DNA from: Mucilaginibacter sp.
Lineage (GTDB): Bacteria > Bacteroidota > Bacteroidia > Sphingobacteriales > Sphingobacteriaceae
Direction of reading: 5' to 3'
NCBI RefSeq assembly: GCF_025362475.1
Contig: NZ_JANYGH010000001.1
Span: 124,001-188,000 of the forward strand
DNA: 64,000 bases
Shown here in pieces: positions 25,076 through 34,745 of this stretch (positions within the stretch are counted from its first letter, which is position 1; each line of letters starts with the position of its first letter). The notes under the pieces are model-generated. The model ran no database searches. It saw nothing but the letters and a program-made list of their open reading frames with translations, and was not told where the DNA came from. The translations under genes and the position numbers were made by a program.

Positions 25076-25915
25076 ATGACGCCTGTGCTTATCAATTTTA
25101 ACGGACAGATACTTCCTCAAAATAGTCAGCTGCTTACTATAGCCAACCGTGCCTTTAAATACGGCGATGGCCTGTTTGAGAGTATGCGCCTGATGAAAGG
25201 GCAGCTAAAGTTTGCCGATTTGCACGCCGACCGCTTACAACGCGGAATGAAGGCCCTTAAAATTGATGGTTACTCGCAAATGGATGCCTGGTTTTTGAAG
25301 GAGATTGTGGAGGAGCTGGCCAAACGGAACAAAGCGAAACATGGCAGACTGCGTTTAACCGTTTATCGTGATGCCGAAGGATTGTATACTCCCACGCAAA
25401 ATAAAATGGGCTACTGCCTGGAACTAACCGCATCTGAAGAACCCCGTTATTTTTTGAATGAGAAGGGCCTCATCATGGATGTATTTACCGAGCTGCCCAA
25501 GCCATCAAACTATCTATCCAACATCAAAACCTGCAACTCGCTTATTTACGTAATGGCGGGTATCTACAAAACGCAAAACAAGCTGGATGATGTTTTCCTC
25601 CTCAACCAGAATGGTTTTTTATGCGAAGCCAGCAGCTCCAACATATTTATCCATTACCAAAACCATTTATATACCCCCGCACTAAGCGAAGGCTGCGTAG
25701 AAGGTGTTATGCGCCAGGTGGTGATCAAGCTGGCACAGGATAATAACATTCAAATTACCGAAGCCCAGATAAACCCCGATATATTATACGAGGCCGATGA
25801 GGTGTTTTTAACCAATGCTACCCGCGGTATCCAAACCGTAATGGGCTTTGGCGTAAGGCGCTACTTTAACAGGATAAGTAAGCAGTTAATGGATGAGTTG
25901 AATAAGGTATATTAA
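25076..25915 (+). CDS. Class IV aminotransferase (aminodeoxychorismate lyase / BCAT-like)
   Basis: A 279-residue fold-type IV PLP enzyme. The N-terminal part (FKYGDGLFESMRL) and the cofactor lysine in LSNIKTCNSL (about residue 155) are conserved, as are EASSSNIFI and the C-terminal FLTNATRGIQTV. The family contains branched-chain and D-amino-acid aminotransferases and 4-amino-4-deoxychorismate lyase (PabC). A PabB gene at 13050 makes PabC an attractive assignment, but the two are 11 kb apart. Substrate choice cannot be settled here. Confidence 0.82.
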   Translation: MTPVLINFNGQILPQNSQLLTIANRAFKYGDGLFESMRLMKGQLKFADLHADRLQRGMKALKIDGYSQMDAWFLKEIVEELAKRNKAKHGRLRLTVYRDAEGLYTPTQNKMGYCLELTASEEPRYFLNEKGLIMDVFTELPKPSNYLSNIKTCNSLIYVMAGIYKTQNKLDDVFLLNQNGFLCEASSSNIFIHYQNHLYTPALSEGCVEGVMRQVVIKLAQDNNIQITEAQINPDILYEADEVFLTNATRGIQTVMGFGVRRYFNRISKQLMDELNKVY

Positions 25916-25984
25916 ATAGCAATCTACTTATAGAAGCCGTTATTGCTTTGTTCTTACCTATGACAAATTGTTGCAAAAAAACTC

Positions 25985-26084
25985 TTTGTCATCCTGAACG
26001 ATAGTGAAGGATCTATTATTCGCCATGCTTCTCCGCCCTGTATAGTCTGCGAATAGATCCTTCACTATCGTCCAGGATGACAAA
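25985..26084 (-). repeat. Palindromic repeat element, copy 2 (inverted)
   Basis: A 100-bp element with inverted arms of about 33 bp and one mismatch, starting TTTGTCATCCTGAACGATAG. Its interior is the reverse complement of the interior at 12906-13005. It lies downstream of the class IV aminotransferase. Confidence 0.75.
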
Positions 26085-26171
26085 TCTTTCAAATCATCAT
26101 TTCCCCTTCAGAGTTCACCTAAATTAAAACTACCTATGACAAGTTTGTTAGCCGTAATTGGATTCAAAATG

Positions 26172-26250
26172 GCCTGTCACTCTGAGCCTGTCGAAGAGTC
26201 GTGTGCAGAGGCCCTTGCCCACATGCTTCGACAGGCTCAGCAGGACAGCC
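26172..26250. repeat. Second-type palindromic repeat
   Basis: CTGAGCCTGTCGAAG (26182-26196) faces its exact reverse complement (26226-26240) across a 29-bp loop, with partly complementary outer flanks. This TTCGACAGGCTCAG-type palindrome is common as dispersed intergenic repeats in bacterial genomes, from memory. Only one copy was seen here. Confidence 0.65.
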
Positions 26251-26320
26251 CCTTTTTTAAACGTCATTTCACCTCAGAGTTGCGCGAAATTTCACAATTC
26301 ATGATGAGAAATTAAAAGAA

Positions 26321-27118
26321 TTAATCTTCCACACCTACCGGGGCTTTAATGGCCGTCAATATGCCATCCCATAAAGCAATTCTGGCCTGTAAAGCTTCTT
26401 TAACCGCGGCAGTTGCTTCCTCCCATTTCTGGTCGTCATTGCCACAAAGCTCGGCCGTCATTTGGTAGGCTAATTGCGAGTGGTGATCGCCATCAACTTC
26501 AATGTGGCGTTCAAGGTAATATAACAGGATATCAACCTTGCCGGGCAGTTGTTTGTTAATCTCCTTTACAATACTTAAAAACATATCTGGTATTAAATCT
26601 TCGCGACCAAAGGTAAATACAGCTGCCTGCACATGATTTTTATTAGTGCCGATAACATCAAAAGTATGCTGCATAAAGTTACGCGTAGCCAACGGAATCT
26701 CCGCAATGATCAAAGCTTCATCAATGTGCTTGCCAAAGTTTAACTCATCAAACAGGTTGCTAATGGCTGTTGCCTGGCTGCCGGCCTGCTGCATGGCGCG
26801 CAGGTACAGTTCAAAATGGCTGGTACGGTTACCCTCTTCGTCTACATCACTTTCTTCGCCGGTTACAATTTCATTAATGAGGTAGCGTGTGTTTGCATTC
26901 CCGGTTGGCATCCATGGAGTAACCGTACAGGTAAGTTTTTGCTGTAACGATTTCAACAGCGACATAAAATCCCAAACGGCAAATACGTGGTGGTCCATGA
27001 AAACGGTAAGCTCATCAAGGGTATTGATGTTTTTATAAAGCTCATGTTGAATTAGTTGATCACGTAAAGGCTTAATCTGTTTTTTTAAAAGTTCTATGCG
27101 GTCGCTGTAATTTGCCAT
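26321..27118 (-). CDS. DUF3050 family protein (heme-oxygenase-like fold)
   Basis: A 265-residue helical protein matching DUF3050: an N-terminal segment [38 protein letters not shown], then [15 protein letters not shown], and the C-terminal motif [20 protein letters not shown]. The family falls in the heme-oxygenase-like clan; the conserved His and Glu residues (EVDGDHH, MDHH) could bind metal. Function is unknown, and di-iron oxygenase chemistry is only a possibility. It is a single gene with a -7 box 24 bp before the ATG. Confidence 0.82.
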   Translation of the reverse strand: MANYSDRIELLKKQIKPLRDQLIQHELYKNINTLDELTVFMDHHVFAVWDFMSLLKSLQQKLTCTVTPWMPTGNANTRYLINEIVTGEESDVDEEGNRTSHFELYLRAMQQAGSQATAISNLFDELNFGKHIDEALIIAEIPLATRNFMQHTFDVIGTNKNHVQAAVFTFGREDLIPDMFLSIVKEINKQLPGKVDILLYYLERHIEVDGDHHSQLAYQMTAELCGNDDQKWEEATAAVKEALQARIALWDGILTAIKAPVGVED

Positions 27119-27141
27119 GGGGTAATAAAATTATGAAGCCG

Positions 27142-27149
27142 CAAAAGTA
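27142..27149 (-). promoter_or_regulatory. -7 box before the DUF3050 gene
   Basis: TACTTTTG on the minus strand, 24 bp before the ATG at 27118. Confidence 0.5.
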
Positions 27150-27300
27150 GCAATCCAGTTTGTTAAATAACAGCAAGTTGCAGTTTTTGACTTTGGGTTG
27201 ATAGGACGTTAGTTGAAAATGATTTAAAGTAACGGCGAATTTTATTATTGCCACAAAATAAATATGGCTGTTGTTTTAGATGCCCATAAAGCATTTTGAT

Positions 27301-27342
27301 TAAAAAGCCAGCTACCTTTATGTAAAAGCAGCTGACTTTTTA
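27301..27342 (-). terminator. Terminator of the ABC operon
   Basis: TAAAAAGCCAGCT pairs with AGCTGACTTTTTA with one mismatch across a 16-bp loop. It lies about 50 bp downstream of the last gene of the minus-strand ABC operon. Confidence 0.6.
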
Positions 27343-27393
27343 ATTATGGTGCAATGCTATCCGGCAGCGTAAAAATTTAATGAATCATCACGA

Positions 27394-30300
27394 TTAAAGA
27401 TCTTTCGAATTATCATTAGGCATGCGGTCAATCAGTTTATTATATGGATCTATACCCACATTTATTGGTTTCCCTTTAACAATAGCAGTTATGGTATGCG
27501 GGCCAGCCGTTAATTTATATCTTTTAAAGTAAAGTGGATTTGTAACCATGCGGCCTTCCCTATTAGTACTGTTAGCAGCAAATACCCCTATATCAATATA
27601 ATCGTTCATGTTCCTGGCCGGTATATCATTGCCCTTTTTATCTATCCAAACCTTTTCAACATTTACCTTTAAGGTTACCTTATATTCATTTTTGTTACCT
27701 GTTGGTATAGCTTTAGCTTCGGTCACCTTATTATCATACAGGGTAATTTTTTGCCACGTATCGGTTAAATAATACTGTAATGAATCGGGCACGTGCTTTT
27801 GCAGGTATCGGTACAAATCATTACTGCCTGCAAAGGGCGGCTTACTTTTAAATTGATAGGCATCTTTAAACTCCCGCAGGGCGGCGTTTAAACTATCTTC
27901 GCCCATGAGATCTTTCAACGTGTAAAGCACCAAACCGGCTTTGCCGCCCCACTCAAACCATTTATCAGCCTTTATTAGCGGGTGTTCTTTGTCTTCCATG
28001 CGCCGCCTGATAAACGAGTAAAAGTCAATCTGATCTAACAAGATCCATTTCAGGTTATCTTTCCCGTATTTCTTTTCGGCCATTACCAGGGCACTGTAGG
28101 TTGCCAATCCTTCCGGAATTACCAACGATCCTACGGTACTATTAGGTGCTACCTGGTAACGCCACCATTGCTGGGCCAGTTCGCGCGTGGTATTAAAATA
28201 GCAAAAATCAAACTGGTTAGGGTCTTTAAAATCAGCGTTCCACGCGTAATACTCGGCATAGGTATCCATCGTATTTAATGAAGCATCATGAGGGCCGTAT
28301 ACAGAGGTTTCGGCCAGGCGGATATTTTTGAAAGGGTATGGCCCAAAAGCTGTGGAATAATAACGAAGACCATCTTTATATGCCGCCATAAACCGCCCTA
28401 TATTGGCATTATGAGCAGGATGATAATAGATATTGATATCAACCTTATGATCAAGCTGTACACTATCATGCGATGCCGAATACTTTGCCGATACAATAGC
28501 TAATGGAGCATACATACCCGGTTGCGTTTGTACATAACGATAATAATTCCGGCCATTTTGTTGCCACTGTTTTTGCAGTTCGCCGGGAGCTATGGCTGTT
28601 TGATCGCCTGATGTGCTCACTGTAATATCTATGCTCAGAAGATCAGAAGCGCTGCCCGATTTTAGCGTGCTAATACCAACCGGGTTGTTCTGCGCAATTT
28701 CATCTTCATGCTTCTCTGGCAAGCCATTTTTTTTACGCACGTAATTGCTGTTCAGTTCGTCATCGTCATCATAACCTATACCGGGCAACCCTCCGTTAAA
28801 AAACGTACCGTTACGCAGTCTGTTTTTAGCATACAAGCCATTTTCAAAACCTTTGTGGGTAACTGATGAGTTAATCTCGAACACCGCCGAATCGCCGGGA
28901 GCTAATGGTTTTTGAAACTGGTACAAACGAAAATCGGCTGTATCCCGCTTTGGCCTGAACCAATTGAACATCCCCCTTTGGTAGGTTAAGGGATAAGTAA
29001 ACGGCACCGGTTTACCATCCATTTTAATGGAGTAATCAGCAAGCTCATCGCCGTCCATCAGCACCTTTGAAATAGACTTATCGGTTCTGTTAAAAACGGT
29101 GATAAAGGCCTTTACAAATTCCTGCTGCTTATCGGGGAATATATCCGCATTTATTACCATGCGGGTTACTTTGGGTAGCGGCAGGCTGGCATATTTTTTT
29201 AACGTTTTTTCATAAATAATAGCCCTGTTCTCATTTTCGCCCTGGGTTAAAAAATTGTTTAAATAACTTATGTTATAGTAATTGTAAGCGCCTACGGCTA
29301 AAAAAGCTGCTACTAATACGGCAGTAAATAGCTTAGTTTTAGCATCAAACCTTTCGGCCAGCAACTGAAGCCGTTCCTTAAATGAACTGGTAACGCCACG
29401 ATAATAAAACAATGCCGAAAGGATGATAAGCAGACCGCCAAAAAGCAGCCAGTACAGGTTAAACCAGTATATAGGTTTCAGCATATGACCCAATCCATCC
29501 ATATCCGAGATGCCATACCAGGGTGTATAGGAATAAATGAGCAGGTTATAGTTAAACATGCCCGTTACATTCAGGAAAAAAACCAGCACCCAAAAAGCTA
29601 CCCCTACCCCATGTGCCACAAATTTATTATTAATAAGCACATGCACCATGTACGAGAATATAACCATCTCCAATAGGCGGGGCATTACAATGGTAAACAC
29701 GTAAACCAAATAAAAAGACAGGTTATACTGATAAAACCCTTTTGCAGTTTGTACCACCAGCCCCGTTATTAAGGGAACCAGGGATAAACCAAATCCAAGA
29801 ATGAGCAACGCGATGAGTTTAGAGCCATTTAGCACCCAGTTTGGCGGCGGCAGAGAATCGTTGATGAAAGCATACCTGGTTATCCTGTCGCGGTGAAGCG
29901 TTTCGCCGGTATAAAATATAATGATGAAAAATATGAAGAACGGGAATACATCATTAAATATATCCATCAACATAATGGTACGCGGGAAATAGGATACACC
30001 AAACTCTGTATTACCCATCCAGAAAACAAAACCCAGAAAACCAACACCGCTTAATAAAATGATCCAGAAATAATTATCACGGATAATGTTGGTTAACTCC
30101 ACCTTGGTAAGACTAAACAGGGTATTGCGGTTATAGGAGCCCGAAAAACTAACTTTGGAGTTTAAGATGAGCGAACGCTTTACTTTTGATACTACATCAT
30201 CAATAGCCGATTTATCCCGTTTTCCGCTAAAGAACCGCTCAAAATTAAAACGCACATAAGTAAACAACAAAATGACTAACCCTACACCTGTCCACAGGAT

Positions 30301-31032
30301 GCGGTTAAATAAAAAGGCGCCTTCAATAGGAAACAAGGTTGTGTTTTTTTGAATTGAAGTTGCCGTACCCGAAAGCAACCGAACCGCGTTGAGACCAAAA
30401 GGATCGGCATTAATAATTACCGTGGCATTATTAGTGTGATTAAGGAAAAAGATGGAAAGAAAATAGCCTAAAAACAACAGGATCCCACCGCTATAAATCA
30501 CCTTTACATTGCGGGTAAGCGCTACTAATCCAAAAAACAACGATGAGGTAAAAAACAGGTTTGGGAGTGCCATTGTAAAAAACGGGTGCAGATAATACAC
30601 CAACTTATTAGGGCCGTACTCTTTAGGGTCTTTCCAGCCCATTAAAGGACCAAGTTTAGTACCTATGTAAGCCCCAATAATAATGGAGCTTGCTATAAAA
30701 AGCATAAATAAAAACGAACCCAAATATCTACCCCAAAAATAGCCGGTTTTGGTGATGGGATAAGTAAGGTAATAGTCTTTGGTATTGTATTCAATATCGC
30801 GATATAAAGCTACCCCCATAATGGACGAGCTTACCAACATCATAAGCATGGTGATACCCGAGCACCAAAGGGCAATTACATAAGGCGCATTGATGTGTTC
30901 TTTTTCGCCTAAAGGTAATGAACCGGTGGCAAAGGTCATTACGGTAAAAACTAGCGCGGCCGCAAAATATAGGTACACCGCGGGCCTCCTGAGGCGATTT
31001 TGCACCTCGAAAATAAATATTTTCCAGAACAT
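27394..31032 (-). CDS. ABC permease fused to an M1-peptidase-like domain lacking its zinc site
   Basis: A 1212-residue fusion. The first half is an ABC-2 type permease with two sets of membrane helices (about residues 15-270 and 320-600). The second half, outside the membrane, has the fold pattern of M1 aminopeptidases. In active M1 enzymes the zinc motif is HEXXH; here the equivalent positions read R950-E-L-A-Q954 (codons CGC and CAG), so both histidine ligands are gone, while the distal Glu motif survives as PEGLATYSAL. The domain is probably not a working peptidase. The gene is 21 bp downstream of an ABC ATPase gene, its likely motor. This last gene of the six-gene operon may export or sense a peptide or lipid. 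Confidence 0.85.
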   Translation of the reverse strand: MFWKIFIFEVQNRLRRPAVYLYFAAALVFTVMTFATGSLPLGEKEHINAPYVIALWCSGITMLMMLVSSSIMGVALYRDIEYNTKDYYLTYPITKTGYFWGRYLGSFLFMLFIASSIIIGAYIGTKLGPLMGWKDPKEYGPNKLVYYLHPFFTMALPNLFFTSSLFFGLVALTRNVKVIYSGGILLFLGYFLSIFFLNHTNNATVIINADPFGLNAVRLLSGTATSIQKNTTLFPIEGAFLFNRILWTGVGLVILLFTYVRFNFERFFSGKRDKSAIDDVVSKVKRSLILNSKVSFSGSYNRNTLFSLTKVELTNIIRDNYFWIILLSGVGFLGFVFWMGNTEFGVSYFPRTIMLMDIFNDVFPFFIFFIIIFYTGETLHRDRITRYAFINDSLPPPNWVLNGSKLIALLILGFGLSLVPLITGLVVQTAKGFYQYNLSFYLVYVFTIVMPRLLEMVIFSYMVHVLINNKFVAHGVGVAFWVLVFFLNVTGMFNYNLLIYSYTPWYGISDMDGLGHMLKPIYWFNLYWLLFGGLLIILSALFYYRGVTSSFKERLQLLAERFDAKTKLFTAVLVAAFLAVGAYNYYNISYLNNFLTQGENENRAIIYEKTLKKYASLPLPKVTRMVINADIFPDKQQEFVKAFITVFNRTDKSISKVLMDGDELADYSIKMDGKPVPFTYPLTYQRGMFNWFRPKRDTADFRLYQFQKPLAPGDSAVFEINSSVTHKGFENGLYAKNRLRNGTFFNGGLPGIGYDDDDELNSNYVRKKNGLPEKHEDEIAQNNPVGISTLKSGSASDLLSIDITVSTSGDQTAIAPGELQKQWQQNGRNYYRYVQTQPGMYAPLAIVSAKYSASHDSVQLDHKVDINIYYHPAHNANIGRFMAAYKDGLRYYSTAFGPYPFKNIRLAETSVYGPHDASLNTMDTYAEYYAWNADFKDPNQFDFCYFNTTRELAQQWWRYQVAPNSTVGSLVIPEGLATYSALVMAEKKYGKDNLKWILLDQIDFYSFIRRRMEDKEHPLIKADKWFEWGGKAGLVLYTLKDLMGEDSLNAALREFKDAYQFKSKPPFAGSNDLYRYLQKHVPDSLQYYLTDTWQKITLYDNKVTEAKAIPTGNKNEYKVTLKVNVEKVWIDKKGNDIPARNMNDYIDIGVFAANSTNREGRMVTNPLYFKRYKLTAGPHTITAIVKGKPINVGIDPYNKLIDRMPNDNSKDL

Positions 31033-31053
31033 ATTGTTGTGATTTAAAGAGGG

Positions 31054-31941
31054 TTAAATGGTATTTACATCTACACGGGTAGCAATATTGCTGAAGTAAA
31101 CATCCTCAAGACCAGGGCTTACCGCTACAAAACCATTCCCCGGGTCAGTATCCTGTATCACGCGGATATGTAGTTTACCTATTTTTAACTGTGTGGATAT
31201 CACCGTAAAATCGTCCTGGTAAAAATTGAGGTCCTGCTTACTGATGGCTTTACTAAATATTTTACCTTCCAACTCATTTACAGCAGTATCGGGTTGGCCT
31301 GCATACAACACCTCGCCCTGGCAAATGATGGCAAAGTTGGAGCAAAGCGTGCTTACATCTTCAACTATATGGGTTGATAGGATCACTATCGTATTTTCGC
31401 CCAGCTGACTTAGCAAGTTATAAAAGCGGTTCCGCTCGGCTGGGTCAAGTCCGGCGGTTGGTTCATCAACAATGATGAGCTTAGGATTACCTATCAGTGC
31501 CTGGGCAATGCCAAAACGCTGTTTCATACCTCCCGAATAGGTGCCAAGGTGCTTCTTCCTGTCTTTTGAAAGGTTCACGTTTTCAAGCAGGCTGCCTACC
31601 AGGTCCTTCCGTTCGCCGGCATTACCGATCCCTTTAAGCTGGGCAATGTGATCAAGCATCCGCTCGGCAGATATTTTAGGGTAAACCCCAAACTCTTGCG
31701 GCAGGTAACCTAATAATTGCCTTACTTCGGTTTTATTTTTCAGCACATCCAGGTCATCCAAAAAAACGCTGCCTTTATCTGCTTCCTGCAAGGTAGCTAT
31801 GGTACGCATCAGGGATGATTTGCCCGCTCCGTTTGGTCCCAGCAAACCAAACATGCCATTTGATAGGGTCAGTGATACATCCTTTAAAGCATGCACCCCA
31901 TTGGCATAGGTTTTTGAAAGTGAATTGATAACTAATTTCAT
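31054..31941 (-). CDS. ABC transporter ATP-binding protein
   Basis: A 295-residue nucleotide-binding subunit. Walker A GLLGPNGAGKSSLM is at about residues 33-46, the signature YSGGMKQRFG near 140, and Walker B LIIVDEPTAGLDP near 160, followed by the switch His in ILSTHIVEDV. All motifs for ATP hydrolysis are intact. It sits between the GIN-like protein gene and the permease/M1-like gene and presumably energises that permease. The C-terminal extension (about 220-295) is typical of ABC-2 exporters. Confidence 0.92.
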   Translation of the reverse strand: MKLVINSLSKTYANGVHALKDVSLTLSNGMFGLLGPNGAGKSSLMRTIATLQEADKGSVFLDDLDVLKNKTEVRQLLGYLPQEFGVYPKISAERMLDHIAQLKGIGNAGERKDLVGSLLENVNLSKDRKKHLGTYSGGMKQRFGIAQALIGNPKLIIVDEPTAGLDPAERNRFYNLLSQLGENTIVILSTHIVEDVSTLCSNFAIICQGEVLYAGQPDTAVNELEGKIFSKAISKQDLNFYQDDFTVISTQLKIGKLHIRVIQDTDPGNGFVAVSPGLEDVYFSNIATRVDVNTI

Positions 31942-31967
31942 AAGTTGTAAGTGGTTAGGTATTTCTA

Positions 31968-32702
31968 TTATCGTTTTATTGTATTATTGGCCGCTCCATT
32001 GATAAGTAGCTGTGTACTATCGGCCATGCTATAATCCAGGTGCTGTATGCTTGCCTGGTGTAAAATGAGCTTGCTCCGGTTTAAAATCTGCAGCTTGGCG
32101 TTTTCAAAGCGGTTGTTTTTTAAAATAGTGAGTATGGAGCCACTTAAAAGGCTTTCGCCTACCGCAGCATTTACAGATCGAATATGATTATTAGCCAACA
32201 CTACATGGCTCCCGTAGCTTTGGGTAATAGTTAAGCTATCCTGTTTAAAGCCATCAATCAAAACCTCGCGCGAATTCCAGCCTTCTGTGGTTACCGTATC
32301 AATAATTTTTTGCCCTTTAACCGTACTAAAAGCATTAACATTCACACTTTTTAAATCGGGACAAGATATCAGCAACAGTTGGGCATTGTGGTTGTAGTAA
32401 CGTTCAACTGCCAGGTTCACATCTATTTGAAGGTGAGTACCCGTTTGTTTTACTTTTACATAATGCCGGGCGTCTGATTCTATCTTCACACTAAACGGTC
32501 CTTGTATCAATTTTACATTGGCTATGTGCCCCGCATTAATATCCAACACATCAAAGTTTTTAAAATCAAGCGGGATGTAATAGGCGTATACATCTTTATA
32601 CTTGCCGGTATTAAATTCCTTTTTTAGCAAATAATCATATCCCAGTATTGATAACACCAGGAACAGTAAGGCAGCTATAAATATTTTTGTACTCGTCTTC
32701 AT
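31968..32702 (-). CDS. Membrane-anchored GIN-like (DUF2807-like) protein
   Basis: A 244-residue protein with one N-terminal membrane helix (about 7-25) and a periplasmic, strand-rich domain. The repeated short beta-strand pattern (LDINAGHIANVKL, VKIESDARHYVKV, SVNVNAFSTV, SLTITQSYGSHVVL) resembles the parallel-beta GIN or DUF2807 head found in Bacteroidota. Its start overlaps the stop of the GntR gene by 4 bp, which suggests translational coupling. The role inside this ABC operon is unknown. Confidence 0.6.
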   Translation of the reverse strand: MKTSTKIFIAALLFLVLSILGYDYLLKKEFNTGKYKDVYAYYIPLDFKNFDVLDINAGHIANVKLIQGPFSVKIESDARHYVKVKQTGTHLQIDVNLAVERYYNHNAQLLLISCPDLKSVNVNAFSTVKGQKIIDTVTTEGWNSREVLIDGFKQDSLTITQSYGSHVVLANNHIRSVNAAVGESLLSGSILTILKNNRFENAKLQILNRSKLILHQASIQHLDYSMADSTQLLINGAANNTIKR

Positions 32703-33091
32703 TTGTTTGGGTCTGTTTTGGGTTGAGCAATGGCCAATCTGTATTTTTCGTACATAGCCTCTAAATCCTTAATATCTATATCAAGCAGGTATATATTTCT
32801 AAAAAACTCAGGCATCTGCTGTTGAATAAAACGTTCCTTACGGTAGGCTTTAACTTTTTGAGGGCCATCTGCCGCCACAAATATTCCCAGTCCGCGTTTG
32901 TTTACAACCACCTCCTGGCTCTGCAAAAACTCGTACGATCTGATAACAGTATTTGGATTTACTTCCAGCTCAATAGCAAGGTCCCTTGTCGACGGAATCT
33001 TTTGATCCGGCAACCATTTACCTAATAATATATTTTCGCTCACATAGGCTGCTATTTGCAGGTATATGGCATCCTTATCTTTAAACTCCAT
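32699..33091 (-). CDS. GntR family transcriptional regulator, YtrA-like
   Basis: A 130-residue regulator: a GntR winged helix (about residues 8-75, with PSTRDLAIELEVNPNTVIRSYEFL and a RGLGIFVA wing) followed by a short helical tail instead of a ligand-binding domain. This size and tail are typical of the YtrA subfamily, which usually represses an ABC transporter operon containing its own gene. Here it lies third in a six-gene ABC operon. A perfect palindrome next to the operon's -7 box (34746-34755) is a plausible operator. Confidence 0.88.
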   Translation of the reverse strand: MEFKDKDAIYLQIAAYVSENILLGKWLPDQKIPSTRDLAIELEVNPNTVIRSYEFLQSQEVVVNKRGLGIFVAADGPQKVKAYRKERFIQQQMPEFFRNIYLLDIDIKDLEAMYEKYRLAIAQPKTDPNK

Positions 33092-33103
33092 AGTTAAACC
33101 AGA

Positions 33104-33889
33104 TCATACCTGTTTTTCTTTTAAACGAAAGTAGGCGGCTACCCAAAAAAACAAAGCCATACCTACAAACACCACCTGGCCCGTCCACACAAAACCCGAC
33201 ACGTTAACAGAATACATGGTTCCTTTTTCCATGAACCCTACATTGCTAAACGGCATTACCTGGATAATATCCCGGTTTAACATTTGCCGCATAACCAAAT
33301 TATTGCATATAATTAAAACACCTATAACTATAAAAAACAGCAACGCTGTTTTTACAAAATGCATCTTTTTAAAATAGATGGCTCCAAAAAAAGCAATGGA
33401 GTGCAATACACCATATATGGTAAGCAGTACAAAAAGCACGCTAGTGCTTAAACCATTTACATTATAAAATAAGCTGAACACCTCTTGCTGCTCCCCAGGA
33501 AAATGCTTGATGTTCAATAAAAATAACATCACCAGGTAAAAAGCTGATATTACCAGTACCAGGAATATAACGAAGGAATAGAGCCAGGCCACCAGGTACT
33601 TTTCAAAATGTGTGGCTGGTAAGGTGAGGCTTGTAATGGCCTTTTTACTATTTATATCAGCAAATATGGTACTTGTAAATACCGTTCCGGTAAACATTAC
33701 AACCCACAATAACAGCAATAATTGCAGGCTTATTTCCATACGTACGTTTATTAGGTACACCATAAAGCTGCCGCCAAGCATCAGTACTCCCATGAGCACA
33801 ATCAACGACATCAGGTAGCTTTTATAATGCTCCGCTGTGAATTTAATAAACAGCATCCCGAAACGTGCGGGCTTAAAAATATTATTCAT
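33104..33889 (-). CDS. ABC transporter permease subunit (six-helix)
   Basis: A 261-residue integral membrane protein with about six hydrophobic helices (roughly 25-45, 55-75, 105-130, 150-170, 180-200 and 235-255). It has no extracellular domain. Its start overlaps the upstream ATPase gene by 8 bp, so the two are surely a transporter pair. It does not show a standard ABC2 permease motif I can name; similar proteins partner the ATPases of YtrA-controlled operons. The substrate is unknown. Confidence 0.75.
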   Translation of the reverse strand: MNNIFKPARFGMLFIKFTAEHYKSYLMSLIVLMGVLMLGGSFMVYLINVRMEISLQLLLLLWVVMFTGTVFTSTIFADINSKKAITSLTLPATHFEKYLVAWLYSFVIFLVLVISAFYLVMLFLLNIKHFPGEQQEVFSLFYNVNGLSTSVLFVLLTIYGVLHSIAFFGAIYFKKMHFVKTALLFFIVIGVLIICNNLVMRQMLNRDIIQVMPFSNVGFMEKGTMYSVNVSGFVWTGQVVFVGMALFFWVAAYFRLKEKQV

Positions 33890-34727
33890 TTACTGATGCA
33901 TTTAAAGTTTTTAAAACAGGTTGATTATCGGCAATGATGGCATTAAAAAGTATTTCCAGATCTACCTTACTATACTCGCCGGTAGTATTCTTAAGGATGG
34001 CGTTTTTACCCCGCGGACCATTTTCCTCATATAGAACAGGCAGATCTTCTGTATCTGAATAACTGCCGAATGTGATTTTTTCAATTACATCATCAATGGA
34101 CTGATTGATCACAATCTCGCCACCATGCAATACCAGCAGGGTATCAATTAAGCTATCGAGATCTCTTACCTGGTGTGTGGATATTACAATACATCTATCC
34201 TCGGTAAGTATTGATGCGATGAGTTTTCTGAACTGCACCTTAGATGGAATATCAAGCCCATTGGTGGGCTCGTCCATGATCATCAACCCTGTATTTGTGG
34301 CCAGCCCAAAAGCTATCATGGCCTTCTTTTGCTGCCCGTATGATTGTTTATTCATAACGGCATCAATATCCACATCCAAAGCCCTCAGGTATTGATAAAA
34401 ATCGGCTTTGCTAAAGTTGGGATAAAAATATGCCGTATTGGCCACAAACTGGGCGGGTGTAAGATCAGGTACAAATAGCTCTTCGGCCAGGAAGTAAATA
34501 TCTTCAAGTACCGAAACCGGCCTGTCGGAAACGTTCATGCCATTAAAAGCACAACTTCCTTTTAAAGGAAAAGCCAACCCCGCTATATTTTTTAACAAGG
34601 TTGATTTACCGGCGCCGTTTTTTCCCAGCAAGCCGTAAATATGCCCTTTAGTTAGTTTGAGGTTTAGTCCACTAAAAAGCAGCTTGTTTTTTTGGTACCC
34701 GAAATGCAGATCTTTTATCTCTATCAT
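33882..34727 (-). CDS. ABC transporter ATP-binding protein, first gene of the operon
   Basis: A 281-residue nucleotide-binding subunit with Walker A GLLGKNGAGKSTLL (about residues 32-45), a SYGQQKKAMIAFGLA signature in place of LSGGQ, and Walker B LMIMDEPTNGLDIPS, followed by VISTHQVRDL. The signature is a variant (SYGQ), seen in other YtrB-type subunits. I chose the ATG at 34727 because an upstream in-frame ATG (34787) would lie beyond the promoter. It overlaps the permease gene by 8 bp. Confidence 0.9.
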   Translation of the reverse strand: MIEIKDLHFGYQKNKLLFSGLNLKLTKGHIYGLLGKNGAGKSTLLKNIAGLAFPLKGSCAFNGMNVSDRPVSVLEDIYFLAEELFVPDLTPAQFVANTAYFYPNFSKADFYQYLRALDVDIDAVMNKQSYGQQKKAMIAFGLATNTGLMIMDEPTNGLDIPSKVQFRKLIASILTEDRCIVISTHQVRDLDSLIDTLLVLHGGEIVINQSIDDVIEKITFGSYSDTEDLPVLYEENGPRGKNAILKNTTGEYSKVDLEILFNAIIADNQPVLKTLNASVNE

Positions 34728-34745
34728 TGTAGTGCTATAGTTAGA

